Source: Polaromonas sp.
GTDB lineage: Bacteria > Pseudomonadota > Gammaproteobacteria > Burkholderiales > Burkholderiaceae_C
Length of the DNA stretch: 64,000 bases
NCBI GenBank assembly: GCA_028292745.1
Contig: JAQGLT010000109.1
Location: 1 to 64,000, forward strand
Direction of reading: 5' to 3'
Shown: positions 7,879-17,458 of the stretch, one piece after another
How positions within the stretch are numbered: position 1 is the stretch's first letter
Layout of the letters: each line of letters starts with the position of its first letter
Made by a program: the position numbers and the translations under genes
The notes under the pieces: generated by a model
Databases searched by the model: none
What the model saw: the letters and a program-made list of their open reading frames with translations, nothing else
Told to the model about the DNA's origin: nothing

Positions 7879-8649
7879 TCAGCGCAGCGTTTCGCCTTCA
7901 GCCAGTTCAGCCAGCGAATCGACGAAGCCGTCGGCATCGACAGCGCGCACCGGTTCGCCATGGTTGTAGCCATAGGTCACGAGCAGCACCGGACAACCTG
8001 CGGCCCTGGCGGCCCGGGCGTCGTTGCTGGAGTCGCCGACCATCAAGGTGCGTTCCGGTGCCGTGCCCAAAAACGCGCAGGCCTTGCGCAGGGGCAGCGG
8101 ATCGGGCTTTTTGCGCTCGAACGAATCGCCGCCGAAGACTTCGGCGAAAAAACCGTCCAGCCCCTTGCGCTTGAGCAGCGAACGGGCAAACCCGACCGGC
8201 TTGTTGGTCAGGCAAACCAGGGGCAAACCGGCGTTGCGCAGACCTTCCAATCCCGCCGCCACGCCCGGATACACGGTTGAATGCTGGCCGTTGACAGTGG
8301 CGTAATGGCGCTGGTAGCTGGCAAAGGCCAGCTGGTAATTTGCTCTTGAATTGATAGCTATAGACGCATGCCCTGCATGCGCTTGAACATGATTTAGCAC
8401 AGATTCAATCAAATGCTCGGAACCTTTTCCGACCATGCGGTCCACCGTGGCGGCATCAAGCTTGACAGCGCTAAACGTTGCCGGCAGCAGGTCCGCCAGC
8501 ATCAGGTTGATGGCCGCGACGAAGTCGCCCAGGGTATCGACCATCGTGCCGTCCAGATCGATGATCGCCGCGTCGTAGCGGCCGGGGCGCAGGCGGGCTT
8601 GAGCGGCTGCGCGTGCCAGCGGCTGTGCTTGTCGTGAAGGGGTGTTCAT
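7879..8649 (-). CDS. gph: Phosphoglycolate phosphatase (HAD family)
   Basis: About 256 residues. The nucleophile motif is IIDLDGTMVDT; motif II lies in LPLVCLTNKP and motif IV is MVGDSSNDARAARAAG. It dephosphorylates 2-phosphoglycolate. Start chosen at 8649 (MNTPSRQAQ); an upstream in-frame ATG at 8697 would overlap rpe by 29 nt. Residues ~85-105, in the cap domain (LNHVQAHAGHASIAINSRAN), are encoded by an antisense copy of R1. The rpe-gph-trpE order is conserved in Burkholderiales. Confidence 0.92.
   Translation of the reverse strand: MNTPSRQAQPLARAAAQARLRPGRYDAAIIDLDGTMVDTLGDFVAAINLMLADLLPATFSAVKLDAATVDRMVGKGSEHLIESVLNHVQAHAGHASIAINSRANYQLAFASYQRHYATVNGQHSTVYPGVAAGLEGLRNAGLPLVCLTNKPVGFARSLLKRKGLDGFFAEVFGGDSFERKKPDPLPLRKACAFLGTAPERTLMVGDSSNDARAARAAGCPVLLVTYGYNHGEPVRAVDADGFVDSLAELAEGETLR
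8341..8398 (+). repeat. 58-bp repeat R1 inside gph (antisense)
   Basis: Plus strand reads TGCTCTTGAATTGATAGCT, then GACGCATGCCCTGCATGCGC, then TTGAACATGATTTAG. Spacing matches the other copies. It is translated in the antisense direction as part of the Gph cap domain. Confidence 0.75.
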
Positions 8650-8668
8650 CGGTCTGGCACCAGGCGCA

Positions 8669-9361
8669 TCAGCCCTTGAGCGACGCGCGCATCGCATCGA
8701 TCACGGTTTTGTAGTCCGGCTTGCCGAAGATGGCGCTGCCGGCCACGAAGGTATCGGCGCCGGCATCGGCCACGCGGCGGATGTTGTCCGCCTTGATGCC
8801 GCCATCGACTTCGAGGCGGATGTCCTTGCCCGAGGCCTCGATGCGTTTCCTGGCCTGCTCGATCTTGCGCAGCGCCGAGTCGATGAAGCCCTGGCCGCCG
8901 AAACCGGGGTTGACGCTCATGATCAGGATCAGGTCGATGTCCTCGATCACCCAGTCCAGCACATCGAGCGGCGTCGCCGGATTGAACACCAGACCGGCCT
9001 GGCAGCCCTTGGCCCGGATCGCCTGCACGCTGCGGTGGACATGGCTTGACGCGTCGGGATGAAAGCTGATGAGGTCGGCGCCGGCGTCGGCAAAGGCCGC
9101 GGCCAATGCGTCCACCGGCTGCACCATCAGGTGCACGTCGATCGGCACGGCCGTGCCGTCGGCGCGCCGGGCATGGGGCTTGAGCGCCTGGCAGACCATC
9201 GGGCCGAAGGTCAGGTTGGGCACGTAGTGGTTGTCCATCACATCGAAGTGAATCCAGTCCGCCCCTGCCGCAATGACGGCTTTGAGCTCGTCGCCCAGGC
9301 GGGCAAAGTCGGCTGACAAAAGGGAGGGCGCAATGCGGTAGGCAGGGGGGGTGGTAGGCAT
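8669..9361 (-). CDS. rpe: Ribulose-phosphate 3-epimerase
   Basis: 230-residue TIM barrel that interconverts ribulose-5-P and xylulose-5-P. Family motifs: [21 protein letters not shown] (metal ligands), [12 protein letters not shown] and LEVDGGI. It is the first gene of the rpe-gph-trp operon and is divergent from apaG across 106 nt, which must hold both promoters. There is a ~10-residue insert (RRADGTA) in one loop. Confidence 0.96.
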   Translation of the reverse strand: MPTTPPAYRIAPSLLSADFARLGDELKAVIAAGADWIHFDVMDNHYVPNLTFGPMVCQALKPHARRADGTAVPIDVHLMVQPVDALAAAFADAGADLISFHPDASSHVHRSVQAIRAKGCQAGLVFNPATPLDVLDWVIEDIDLILIMSVNPGFGGQGFIDSALRKIEQARKRIEASGKDIRLEVDGGIKADNIRRVADAGADTFVAGSAIFGKPDYKTVIDAMRASLKG

Positions 9362-9467
9362 GCGCAGGATTGTCGCAGCAAGCAGCAGGCGGCGTCAGGG
9401 CACGGCAAAGCGGCCTGACGGCAGCGCGCCCAGGCGGTTAACATGACGGCCAAACGATTTTCCTGCC

Positions 9468-9863
9468 ATGCCCAAATACCAATTTTCCTGCAAAGTCCAT
9501 CCCCAGTACCTGCCCGAGCAGTCGGCGCCGGACGAGGGCGTCTACAGCTTTTCCTACACCGTGACCGTGACCAACACGGGCGATATTGCGGCCCAGCTGA
9601 TTGCGCGGCACTGGACCATCAGCGACGCCAATGGCCATACCGAAGAGGTCAAGGGCCTGGGCGTGGTGGGCCAGCAGCCGCTGCTCAAACCCGGCGAAGC
9701 TTTCCAGTACAGCAGCGGCTCCCGCCTGCGCACGGCCAGCGGCACCATGCATGGCAGCTATTTTTGCGTCGCCGAGGACGGCGAGCGCTTCGAGGCGGCG
9801 ATCCCCCTGTTTGTGCTGGAGGCCCCCCACGGCAGCGGCCCGTCCAGGCGCGTGCTGCATTGA
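9468..9863 (+). CDS. apaG: Co2+/Mg2+ efflux protein ApaG
   Basis: 131-residue single-domain ApaG protein (immunoglobulin-like fold). Matches include YSFSYTVTVTNTG, ARHWTISDANGH, VKGLGVVGQQPLLKPGE and SGTMHGSYFCV. The family is linked to Co2+ resistance and Mg2+ efflux in enterics, but the biochemical role is not settled. It is divergently paired with rpe, as in many Burkholderiales. Confidence 0.94.
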   Translation: MPKYQFSCKVHPQYLPEQSAPDEGVYSFSYTVTVTNTGDIAAQLIARHWTISDANGHTEEVKGLGVVGQQPLLKPGEAFQYSSGSRLRTASGTMHGSYFCVAEDGERFEAAIPLFVLEAPHGSGPSRRVLH

Positions 9864-9888
9864 CGGTCATCGGGCGCCGCAACCTGCG

Positions 9889-11853
9889 ATGAAGGACCTG
9901 CCCCAACTGCTCAGGGCGCTCAACCCTGAAGCCGGCCTGGCCGATCGCCACGTCTGGCTGATCAAGCTGTTTGAATGGGTGCGCGGCGACCAGACGTCCA
10001 CCCAGGCCGCCGTGGCGCGGGTGCAGGCCTTTATCGAGGCCGTCCAGAAGCAGCCCGAGCTGCAGGCAAGGCTGCAGGGGTGGTGGGAAACACTGATCCA
10101 GACAGTCGATATCACCCCGTTGCTGGCCGATTTCGGCTTTGCGCCGCGCACCGCTTTTGTCAGTGAATTGGCCGAGCGGCTGCGCCGCAAACTGCTGCCG
10201 GGAACGCCTGAGACCCAGGACGCATCAGAGCTTTTCCCGATGGTGGTGCCGACGCGCTTCGATGCGCAGTGGATGAGCGCGCTGGAGGAGACGCAGATCG
10301 AGCAACTCACCGCGCTGCTGTCGGTCAACCCCGCGCGGGACACCCGCCGCTGGCATTACAGCCTGATGGATGCGATCACCTACTGCACCGCCCAGATCCG
10401 GGCGACCGGCTTTGCGCCCGAGCTGCGGCTGCGCATGAACCGCGCCAGCCCGCATGCCCGGGCCTTTCATGCCCTGCCGGCCGATGTGCAGGAGCTGCGC
10501 GACGTTTTCTTTCGGCCTGACCGCGATGCAGCGGCGCTGCAGGCGGCCGTGATGCAGTACCGCGAAAGGCTCGACGCCTGCCGCCAGGCGGTCAACAGCA
10601 TTTACGCCCATCTGGAGGAAAACGGCATCTCCGTCGGCATGGTGTTTCGCCTGCGCCAGCTGCGCGCCCGCATGGTGCGCGACCGCGAACTGCTCGAAGC
10701 GCTGCTGTCCCCCAAGCCGGCAATGGCCGCGCTCAAGCTGCTGGTGCGCCGCGTGGCCACCGCGCAAGAGGTCAAGAGCATCGGCGCGCTGATCAGCGCC
10801 AACTCGACCCTGCTGTCGGCCAAGATGGCCGAGCGCAGCGCCGCAACGGGCGAACACTACATCACCCGCAACCGCGCCGACTACCGCCAAATGCTGGGCA
10901 AGGCGATGGGCGGCGGCGCCGTGACCGCCCTGACAACGCTGCTCAAGTTCATGGTGGTGGCGATCGGCCTGTCGGCGTTCTGGAGCGGCTTCTGGGCCGC
11001 CGTGGCCTATTCGGCGACCTTCATCATGATCCAGCTGCTGCATTTCACGCTGGCCACCAAGCAGCCCGCCATGACGGCGCCGGCCATGGCGGCCAAGCTC
11101 AGGAACATCGACTCGGAGGATTCCGCCACCACGCTCAAAGACTTCGTGGATGAAGTCACCCATCTGGTGCGCTCGCAGATGGCCGCCGTGTTCGGCAACG
11201 TTTTCATGGTGGTGCCGGCCGTGCTGCTGGTCAATGCGGCCATCACGCTGGCCCTGGGCCAGCCGATGATCAGCGAGGCCAGCGCCCGCCATGTTCTGGA
11301 ATCGCTCACGCTGCTGGGCCCGACCCTGCTGTGGGCGGCCTTGACCGGGGTGGTGCTGTTTGCCTCCAGCATGATTGGCGGCTGGGCGGAAAACTGGTTT
11401 GTGCTGCACCACCTCGACTCGGCCCTGCGGCACAACCCGCGCATCACCGCCGTGCTGGGCAACAGGCGCGCCGCCCGCTGGTCGGCCTTCATGCGCGAAC
11501 ACATTTCAGGCTTTGTCTCCAATATCGCGCTGGGTTTCATGCTGGGACTGATTCCGGCGTTTACCGGCTTTTTCGGCATCGAACTCGAACTGCGCCATGT
11601 CACGCTGTCCACCGGCCAGCTGGCAGCGGCAGGCGCTTCGCTCGGGCTGGCGGCCTTTAGCCAGCCGGCGTTCTGGTGGAGCATGGCCTCGATCCCGCTG
11701 ATCGGCGCGCTCAACCTGGGTGTGAGTTTTTACTTTGCCTTCCGTCTGGCGCTGCAGGCCCATAACGTCAGCAAGCTGGACCGCGCGCGCATCCGCGCCG
11801 CCATCTGGGGGCGCTGGCGCAGCCATCCGCTGGCTTTTTTCATTCCGGGATGA
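9889..11853 (+). CDS. 'Site-specific recombinase' family membrane protein (Gcr/SpecificRecomb type)
   Basis: 654 residues from the ATG at 9889. The N-terminus, LPQLLRALNPEAGLADRHVWLIKLFEWVRG, is typical of the proteobacterial family annotated as site-specific recombinase (gonococcal Gcr). Residues 1-330 are helical and soluble. From about residue 340 there are several strong membrane helices. No tyrosine- or serine-recombinase catalytic motif is visible. The recombinase label is inherited from the family; a membrane role is equally likely from what can be seen. It follows apaG by 25 nt. Confidence 0.75.
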   Translation: MKDLPQLLRALNPEAGLADRHVWLIKLFEWVRGDQTSTQAAVARVQAFIEAVQKQPELQARLQGWWETLIQTVDITPLLADFGFAPRTAFVSELAERLRRKLLPGTPETQDASELFPMVVPTRFDAQWMSALEETQIEQLTALLSVNPARDTRRWHYSLMDAITYCTAQIRATGFAPELRLRMNRASPHARAFHALPADVQELRDVFFRPDRDAAALQAAVMQYRERLDACRQAVNSIYAHLEENGISVGMVFRLRQLRARMVRDRELLEALLSPKPAMAALKLLVRRVATAQEVKSIGALISANSTLLSAKMAERSAATGEHYITRNRADYRQMLGKAMGGGAVTALTTLLKFMVVAIGLSAFWSGFWAAVAYSATFIMIQLLHFTLATKQPAMTAPAMAAKLRNIDSEDSATTLKDFVDEVTHLVRSQMAAVFGNVFMVVPAVLLVNAAITLALGQPMISEASARHVLESLTLLGPTLLWAALTGVVLFASSMIGGWAENWFVLHHLDSALRHNPRITAVLGNRRAARWSAFMREHISGFVSNIALGFMLGLIPAFTGFFGIELELRHVTLSTGQLAAAGASLGLAAFSQPAFWWSMASIPLIGALNLGVSFYFAFRLALQAHNVSKLDRARIRAAIWGRWRSHPLAFFIPG

Positions 11854-12049
11854 ATGCCGGCAGTCGGCCTTGTCCTACAGCAGCGTTTGCGGGAAAACAG
11901 TAAATTGATTCGACATCGCTTTTTCTCTCGGGAAGCGGCCGGTTTTGCGGCCGGCCCTGACACCCTGAAGCTGCGGCACCCGCCGCGCTTTCTGCCTGGT
12001 CTGCTGCGCCGCCAGCGTACCGCCCTCTTTCTCGTGGAGACCTTTTTGT

Positions 12050-13309
12050 ATGGATGAAATCATGGGCATCTGGGCCGAATGGATCAAGCCATCGGCCGGA
12101 CTGCCAACCGTGCAATGGTCTATTTTGCTGGCGCTTGCCGCCGCCGCCGGCCACCTGGTCAACCGCTACGTCGGCCTGCCCAAGGTGATCGGCTATTCGG
12201 CCATCGGCGCTTTTGCCGGCCTGGCAGGGTTCACCGGCGCCGCCTGGCCACTGCAGGGCATTGGCCTGTTCCTTCTGGAACTGGGCGTGGCGGTGGTGCT
12301 GTTCGAGGCCGGCGGGCGCATTCCGCTGCGCTGGTTTCGCCACAACCCGATGGTGCTGGTGCAAAGCCTGGCCGAGTCGGCGCTGACATATTTCGGGGTG
12401 CACTGGCTGCTCAGCCTGATGGGCGTGCCCGAAGTGGTGGCCGAGTCGGTCGCGCTGCTGGCCATGGCCGCCTCGCCCGCCGTGCTGTCGCGCGTGGCCA
12501 TTGACACGCGGGCCGCCGGCCCGGTCACCGAGCGGGCGCTGGTGCTGTCCACCCTGAGCACCCTGTATGCCCTGACGCTGTGCAGCGCCCGGGCCGGCAT
12601 GCTGCCGCGGGGCGAAGGCGGCTTGTCGAACACGCTGTTCCCGGTGCTGGTGGTGCTGGGCCTGTCGGTGGTGGTGGGCGCGGTGCTGGCGCTGGTGCTG
12701 CGGGCGGCGCTGCGGATCATGAGTCCGACCAGCGAAAACACGGCCATTTTGCTGCTTTCGCTGATTGCCGCGGGCGCGGCGCTGGCGGCCAACTTCGGCG
12801 GCTCGGCGCCGCTGGCGGCCCTGCTGGGCGGCATGCTGCTCAAGCAGCTCAATCCGCGCCCCTGGTCCTGGCCGCGGCAGATGGGCACGGCCTCCTCAAT
12901 GCTCACCATGCTGATGTTCGTGCTGGTGTCGGTGGTGGCGGCGCAGGCGGACTGGAGCCGCCCTGTGGCCAGCCTGGTCATCGGGCTGGTGGTGGCGCGC
13001 ATCGTCGCCAAGATTGCCGGCGTGGCCATCGGCAATGTGGGCAGCGGCATCAGCTGGCAGCAAGGCCTGTGGGTCGGCTGCGCCATGTCGCCCATGTCCT
13101 CGGTGGCGCTGCTGCTGGTGTCGCAGTACGTGGCGGCGTCCGGTTTCATCGGCGGCCAGGTGGCCGTCATCGCGCTGCCGGCCATTTTGCTGATGGAAAT
13201 GCTGGGCGCGGTGCTGGCCAGCGTGGCCCTCTACCGCGCCGGGGAATGCTCCCGCCCCTGGAGCCGCTCCGTGCGCGGCCCTTCGACCGGACCTGTCCAT
13301 GAGTCTTGA
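12050..13309 (+). CDS. CPA2-family cation/H+ antiporter (KefB/KefC-like membrane part)
   Basis: 419 residues with about 12 hydrophobic segments. Motifs such as [20 protein letters not shown] and [16 protein letters not shown] fit the monovalent cation:proton antiporter-2 family. No C-terminal RCK/TrkA domain is fused, so gating would need a partner. GGAG lies 10 nt before the ATG. The last 11 nt overlap the ybdK-type gene, implying translational coupling. The ion specificity is unknown. Confidence 0.8.
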   Translation: MDEIMGIWAEWIKPSAGLPTVQWSILLALAAAAGHLVNRYVGLPKVIGYSAIGAFAGLAGFTGAAWPLQGIGLFLLELGVAVVLFEAGGRIPLRWFRHNPMVLVQSLAESALTYFGVHWLLSLMGVPEVVAESVALLAMAASPAVLSRVAIDTRAAGPVTERALVLSTLSTLYALTLCSARAGMLPRGEGGLSNTLFPVLVVLGLSVVVGAVLALVLRAALRIMSPTSENTAILLLSLIAAGAALAANFGGSAPLAALLGGMLLKQLNPRPWSWPRQMGTASSMLTMLMFVLVSVVAAQADWSRPVASLVIGLVVARIVAKIAGVAIGNVGSGISWQQGLWVGCAMSPMSSVALLLVSQYVAASGFIGGQVAVIALPAILLMEMLGAVLASVALYRAGECSRPWSRSVRGPSTGPVHES

Positions 13310-14432
13310 ACCCTTCCAGAAATCCAACGCCCTGTCGCTGGGCGTCGAGCTTGAAATGCAGCTCGTGAACACCCACGACTACGACCTGGCGCCTTATGCC
13401 GAGGACATGCTGCGGCTGATGAGCAAGATCGCGCTGCCGGGCTCGGTGGTGCCCGAGATGACGTCCAGCATGATCGAGGTCTCGACCGGCGTGTGCCAGT
13501 CGTCCTCCGAAGTGCTGGGCCAGCTCACGCAGATCCGCGATGCGCTGGTCAAAAGCGCCGACAAGCTCAACATTGCCGTGGTGGGCGGCGGCACGCACCC
13601 GTTCCAGCAGTGGCACGAGCGCCGCATTTACGACAAGCCGCGCTTTCGCGAGCTGTCCGAGCTGTACGGCTACCTGTCCAAGCAGTTCACCATCTTCGGC
13701 CAGCATGTGCACATCGGCTGCCCCGACGCCGACAGCGCGCTCCTCACGCTGCACCGCATGTCGCGCTACATTCCGCATTTCATCGCCCTGTCGGCCTCCA
13801 GTCCCTATGTGCAGGGGCAGGACACGGCATTTGATTCGGCGCGGCTCAATTCGGTGTTTGCCTTTCCGCTGTCGGGCCGCGCGCCCTTTGCCCTCACCTG
13901 GGACGATTTCACGGTGTACTTCAACAAGATGGCGCACACCGGCGTGGTCAAGAGCATGAAGGACTTCTACTGGGACATCCGGCCCAAGCCGGAGTTCGGC
14001 ACCATTGAAATCCGGGTGTTCGACACGCCGCTGACGGTCGAGCGCGCCACCGCGCTGGCCGGTTTCGTGCAGTCGCTCGGCTCCTGGTTCATGAATGACC
14101 AGCCTTTCATGCCGACCGAGGACGACTACCTGGTCTACACCTACAACCGTTTCCAGGCCTGCCGTTTCGGCCTGGATGCGGTGTATGTGGACCCCGCGAC
14201 CGGTGGACACATGCCGCTGCGCGAGCATATCTTGCTGACCATGGACCGGATCGAGTACCACGCCCACCGCGTCGGCGCCAGCGCCTCCATCGCGCTGCTG
14301 CGCCGCAGCGTCGAGCGCAACGACAACGACGCCCGCTGGCTGCGCGAGCGCCAGGGCCAGGAGGATCTGCTGGCCGAGGTCATCCGGCAGGCGGCCGACC
14401 GCTTCCGGGGCGGCGCGGACACCAGCGAATAG
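13299..14432 (+). CDS. ybdK: YbdK-type carboxylate-amine ligase (glutamate-cysteine ligase 2 family)
   Basis: 377 residues. [15 protein letters not shown] at the N-terminus, [16 protein letters not shown], and [13 protein letters not shown] with ATP/Mg-binding acidic and histidine residues place it in the GCS2/YbdK family. E. coli YbdK has weak gamma-glutamylcysteine synthetase activity. This could be the organism's first glutathione-synthesis enzyme, or a ligase for another substrate. It overlaps the antiporter by 11 nt. Confidence 0.88.
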   Translation: MSLEPFQKSNALSLGVELEMQLVNTHDYDLAPYAEDMLRLMSKIALPGSVVPEMTSSMIEVSTGVCQSSSEVLGQLTQIRDALVKSADKLNIAVVGGGTHPFQQWHERRIYDKPRFRELSELYGYLSKQFTIFGQHVHIGCPDADSALLTLHRMSRYIPHFIALSASSPYVQGQDTAFDSARLNSVFAFPLSGRAPFALTWDDFTVYFNKMAHTGVVKSMKDFYWDIRPKPEFGTIEIRVFDTPLTVERATALAGFVQSLGSWFMNDQPFMPTEDDYLVYTYNRFQACRFGLDAVYVDPATGGHMPLREHILLTMDRIEYHAHRVGASASIALLRRSVERNDNDARWLRERQGQEDLLAEVIRQAADRFRGGADTSE

Positions 14433-14528
14433 GCAAATGGCAAATCCCCTTGCCGAGGGGTGCCGGGGCCGGCCAGCCCTGCTGTTTTGAACGGCACCGG
14501 CACCGGCCCTGGCTGTATGCTTGCCGCC

Positions 14529-15515
14529 ATGGGTGAATTCGACTTGATTGCGCGTTACTTCACGCGCCCCACGGCCCGGGCTGCGCTGGGCATCGGCGAC
14601 GACTGCGCGCTCCTGCAGCCCGCGCCCGGCACGCAGCTGGCGATTTCCAGCGACATGCTGGTCGAGGGCCGGCATTTTTTTGCCGATGTGGACCCGTTCA
14701 GCCTGGGCCACAAGGCGCTGGCCGTGAACCTGAGCGACCTGGCCGCCTGCGGCGCCACGCCGCTGGCCTTCACGCTCGCGCTGGCCCTGCCGCAGGCCGA
14801 CGACGCCTGGCTGGCGCCCTTCTCGCGCGGCCTGCTGGCGCTGGCCGATGCGCATGGCTGCGAGCTGGTCGGCGGCGACACCACGCGGGGGCCGCTCACC
14901 ATCTGCATCACCGTCTTCGGCGCCGTGCCCATCGTCGATGGCCGCTCGCAGGCGCTGCTGCGCTCGGGCGCGCGGCCGGGCGATGACGTGTATGTCAGCG
15001 GCACGCTGGGCGACGCGCGGCTGGCGCTCGATGCGCTGCGCGGCAGCCTGGACTTGCCGGCTCCCGTGCTGGCAGCAGCCCGGCGCCGGCTGGAGCAGCC
15101 CACGCCCCGCGTCGCGCTGGGCCAGGCGCTGCGCGGCGTGGCGTCGGCGGCGCTGGACATCAGCGACGGCCTCCTGGGCGACCTGCAGCACCTCCTCAAG
15201 GCTTCGGGCACCGGCGCCACCCTCGACACGTCGATTGCTATTAACTTGATAGCTGCTTGCGCAGACCCAGCCTGCGTAGCAGACATTATTTCCTTAAAAA
15301 AACAGCTCGAATGCGTGCTGGCGGGGGGCGACGACTACGAGCTGGCTTTCACCGCCCCGGTGCCGGCCCGCAGCGCGGTGCAGGCCGCGGCGCGCAAGGC
15401 ACGCACCCCCGTCACCCGGATCGGCCGCATTGACAGCGAGCCCGGCCTGCGGCTGGTCGACCGCTGCGGCCAGGACGTGCCCAACCGCTACGGCGCGTTC
15501 GACCACTTCGCCTGA
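14529..15515 (+). CDS. thiL: Thiamine-monophosphate kinase
   Basis: 328 residues from MGEFDLIARYF; phosphorylates thiamine-P to thiamine-PP. Motifs: GIGDDCALL, SSDMLVEGRHF, KALAVNLSDLAACGA, VGGDTTRGP, DISDGLLGDL and VLAGGDDYELAF. Before the last motif lies an odd stretch (SIAINLIAACADPACVADII) encoded by a copy of R1, where related proteins have a short loop. An ATG 12 nt upstream (14517) is also possible. Confidence 0.94.
   Translation: MGEFDLIARYFTRPTARAALGIGDDCALLQPAPGTQLAISSDMLVEGRHFFADVDPFSLGHKALAVNLSDLAACGATPLAFTLALALPQADDAWLAPFSRGLLALADAHGCELVGGDTTRGPLTICITVFGAVPIVDGRSQALLRSGARPGDDVYVSGTLGDARLALDALRGSLDLPAPVLAAARRRLEQPTPRVALGQALRGVASAALDISDGLLGDLQHLLKASGTGATLDTSIAINLIAACADPACVADIISLKKQLECVLAGGDDYELAFTAPVPARSAVQAAARKARTPVTRIGRIDSEPGLRLVDRCGQDVPNRYGAFDHFA
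15235..15296 (+). repeat. 58-bp repeat R1 inside thiL (sense)
   Basis: Reads TTGCTATTAACTTGATAGCT, then GCTTGCGCAGACC, then CTGCGTAGCAGAC and TTATTTCC. It is translated in frame into the loop before the AGGDDYEL motif of ThiL. Confidence 0.85.
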
Positions 15516-15692
15516 ACCGCGGCATGCCGGTTTCATGCATGTTTCAGTGCTGTAGCGCAGATGGCAGGCCTCTATCCTGCTATTAAAACAGTAGCGTCAA
15601 CACGACTGCCTGGAATGACGGCCGCCAGTGCAGGGCGGCCCGGCTGCCCCCCGCAGCAGGCCGGATGCGCCCATCCTCGTGATAATTGCCGC

Positions 15693-16280
15693 ATGCCTGA
15701 GAACAAATTCCCGCTCGAAGACCCGCCGGCCGCCCTTCTGGAGTCCCCTCCCGCCCGCCTGGGCCCCCAGCGGCCCAGCGGCAAATTCCTGCTCGCCCAT
15801 CCGGCGCATTTCATGGCCCTGGGCTTTGGCTCGGGCCTGAGCCCGGTGGCGCCCGGTACGGCCGGCACGCTGTGGGCCTGGCTGTCGTTTCTGATGCTGC
15901 AGCGCTGGCTGTCGCCGGCGGAGATCGGCTGGCTGATCGCCGTGTCCATCCCGCTGGGCTGTTGGGTCTGCGCCATCACGGCGCGCAACATGCGGGTGTG
16001 CGACCCCGGCAGCATCGTGTGGGACGAAATCGTGGCGTTCTGGGCCGTGCTCTGGCTGGTCATGCCGGCCGGCTTCCTGGGCCAGGCCGTTGCCTTTGGG
16101 CTGTTTCGCTACTTTGATGCCGCCAAGCCTGGCCCGGTCGGCTGGGCCGACAGGTTCTCGCACGGCGCCGATCCGACCACCGACCGCCCTGCCTGGGCGG
16201 GCCTGGGCATCATGGCCGACGATCTGGTGGCGGCCGGCTGCACGCTGCTGGTGATCGCGCTCTGGCGCTTTTTCATATGA
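15693..16280 (+). CDS. pgpA: Phosphatidylglycerophosphatase A
   Basis: 195 residues; dephosphorylates phosphatidylglycerol-phosphate at the inner membrane. Motifs: FGSGLSPVAPGTAGTLWAW and VWDEIVAFWAVLW, plus hydrophobic segments and the C-terminal GIMADDLVAAG. The N-terminal ~35 residues are a variable, proline-rich extension. Upstream of the chosen ATG the frame is open, but its codons do not resemble the family. Its end overlaps the next gene by 4 nt. The thiL-pgpA-cinA order is common in betaproteobacteria. Confidence 0.93.
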   Translation: MPENKFPLEDPPAALLESPPARLGPQRPSGKFLLAHPAHFMALGFGSGLSPVAPGTAGTLWAWLSFLMLQRWLSPAEIGWLIAVSIPLGCWVCAITARNMRVCDPGSIVWDEIVAFWAVLWLVMPAGFLGQAVAFGLFRYFDAAKPGPVGWADRFSHGADPTTDRPAWAGLGIMADDLVAAGCTLLVIALWRFFI

Positions 16281-16789
16281 CCGATTCGCTCTCAAAATCA
16301 GAGCCGGCTACGCAATGCCCATCTGCGCCAACGGCTGATTTGGCTGAAATATTGCAGCAAAAAGGCTGGTGGCTGGCCACGGCCGAAAGCTGCACCGGCG
16401 GCATGATCGCGGCGGCCTGCACCGATCTGGCGGGTTCGAGCAACTGGTTCGAGCGCGGCTTTGTCACCTACTCCAACGAGGCCAAGACCGAGCTGCTGGG
16501 CATAGCCGCCGCGCTGATCCGCGAACACGGCGCCGTCAGCGAAGAAGTGGCGCGGGCCATGGCGGCGGGTGCCATCGGCCATTCCCGCGCGCAGGTGGCC
16601 GTGGCGGTGACCGGCGTTGCCGGTCCGGGCGGCGGCAGCCCGGCCAAGCCGGTGGGCACGGTGTGGTTCGGCTGGGCCACGCCCACCGGCGTCATCAGCG
16701 AGCTGCGGCATTTCGACGGCGACCGCGCCGCGGTGCGCCAGGCAACGGTCTGCCACGCGCTGCAGCGGCTGGTGGCGCTGCTGACCTAG
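16277..16789 (+). CDS. pncC: Nicotinamide-nucleotide amidase (CinA C-terminal domain protein)
   Basis: 170 residues. The motifs TAESCTGGMIAAACTDLAGSS, FVTYSNEAKTELLGI and AVTGVAGPGGGSP are those of the stand-alone CinA C-terminal domain, which deamidates NMN to NaMN in pyridine nucleotide recycling. The serine in ESCTGG is the catalytic residue. The ATG overlaps the pgpA stop (ATGA), so the genes are coupled. There is no N-terminal MoaB-like domain. Confidence 0.93.
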   Translation: MTDSLSKSEPATQCPSAPTADLAEILQQKGWWLATAESCTGGMIAAACTDLAGSSNWFERGFVTYSNEAKTELLGIAAALIREHGAVSEEVARAMAAGAIGHSRAQVAVAVTGVAGPGGGSPAKPVGTVWFGWATPTGVISELRHFDGDRAAVRQATVCHALQRLVALLT

Positions 16790-16825
16790 CCTGCGCCGGC
16801 AGGCTGCCGGGGGGCGCGCTTTTTT

Positions 16826-17371
16826 TCAAGCACCGCTACTGTGGTCAATCCTGATGGCGGTGAGCTGGGCGGTGTACTTCAGCCGCTGCAGGTCGATCGG
16901 ATTGGGCGCTTCCTGCGGAAAAAAGCTGAAGCAGCACAGCGTGCCGTAGATTTCGCCGCTTTTCAGGACGATGGGGGTGCTGAAATGGGTGCCGATGCGA
17001 AACGGCAATGCTTTTTCCAGTTCCGCCGAGGCCGGGTCGGCCGAAACGACAGGAATGTATTCGGGCAGCCGGCCATCGACGACGCGCTGGCACCAGCTGC
17101 GCTCCAGCGGATCCGCGCCGCCCACGGCAATTGGCGCCTTTTCTGGCGCCGCATCGACGTGGCGAAAGACCCGTTGGCCCGCGACGAATTCGGACACGAA
17201 GGCCACATCCATGCTCATGCCCTCGCGCAGCAACTTCAAAATTTCCGGCACTGCGTTGTCGATCAGGGCATCGCCGCTGTTGTCAGCGGTGACGACCAGC
17301 AGCCCGGAAATTTTCGCGGTCAGGTCGTCGGGTTCATAGCCCAGGTCGGGCAGCTCCAATAGGTTTTCCAT
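16826..17371 (-). CDS. GAF-domain protein
   Basis: 181 residues, essentially one GAF domain: VPEILKLLREGMSMDVAFVSEF, HFSTPIVLKSGEIYGTLCCFSF and LQRLKYTAQLTAIRID. There is no output domain, so it may bind a small ligand and act through another protein. The start is supported by AGAGG 5 nt upstream. It lies downstream of osmC and the small gene on the same strand, after an 87-nt gap. The ligand is unknown. Confidence 0.8.
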   Translation of the reverse strand: MENLLELPDLGYEPDDLTAKISGLLVVTADNSGDALIDNAVPEILKLLREGMSMDVAFVSEFVAGQRVFRHVDAAPEKAPIAVGGADPLERSWCQRVVDGRLPEYIPVVSADPASAELEKALPFRIGTHFSTPIVLKSGEIYGTLCCFSFFPQEAPNPIDLQRLKYTAQLTAIRIDHSSGA

Positions 17372-17458
17372 CAGGCCTCTAAATAATTGGGCCAGATTAT
17401 CGAATACGCCCGGCCTGAAGCCGACGCGCCTTTCGGCTTCGGGCGCCAGGCCGCCCGC

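Noticed and set aside
13167-15191. Long open frame (674 codons) on the minus strand opposite ybdK and thiL
   Set aside because: Antisense shadow; both plus-strand genes have intact family motifs and the shadow has none.
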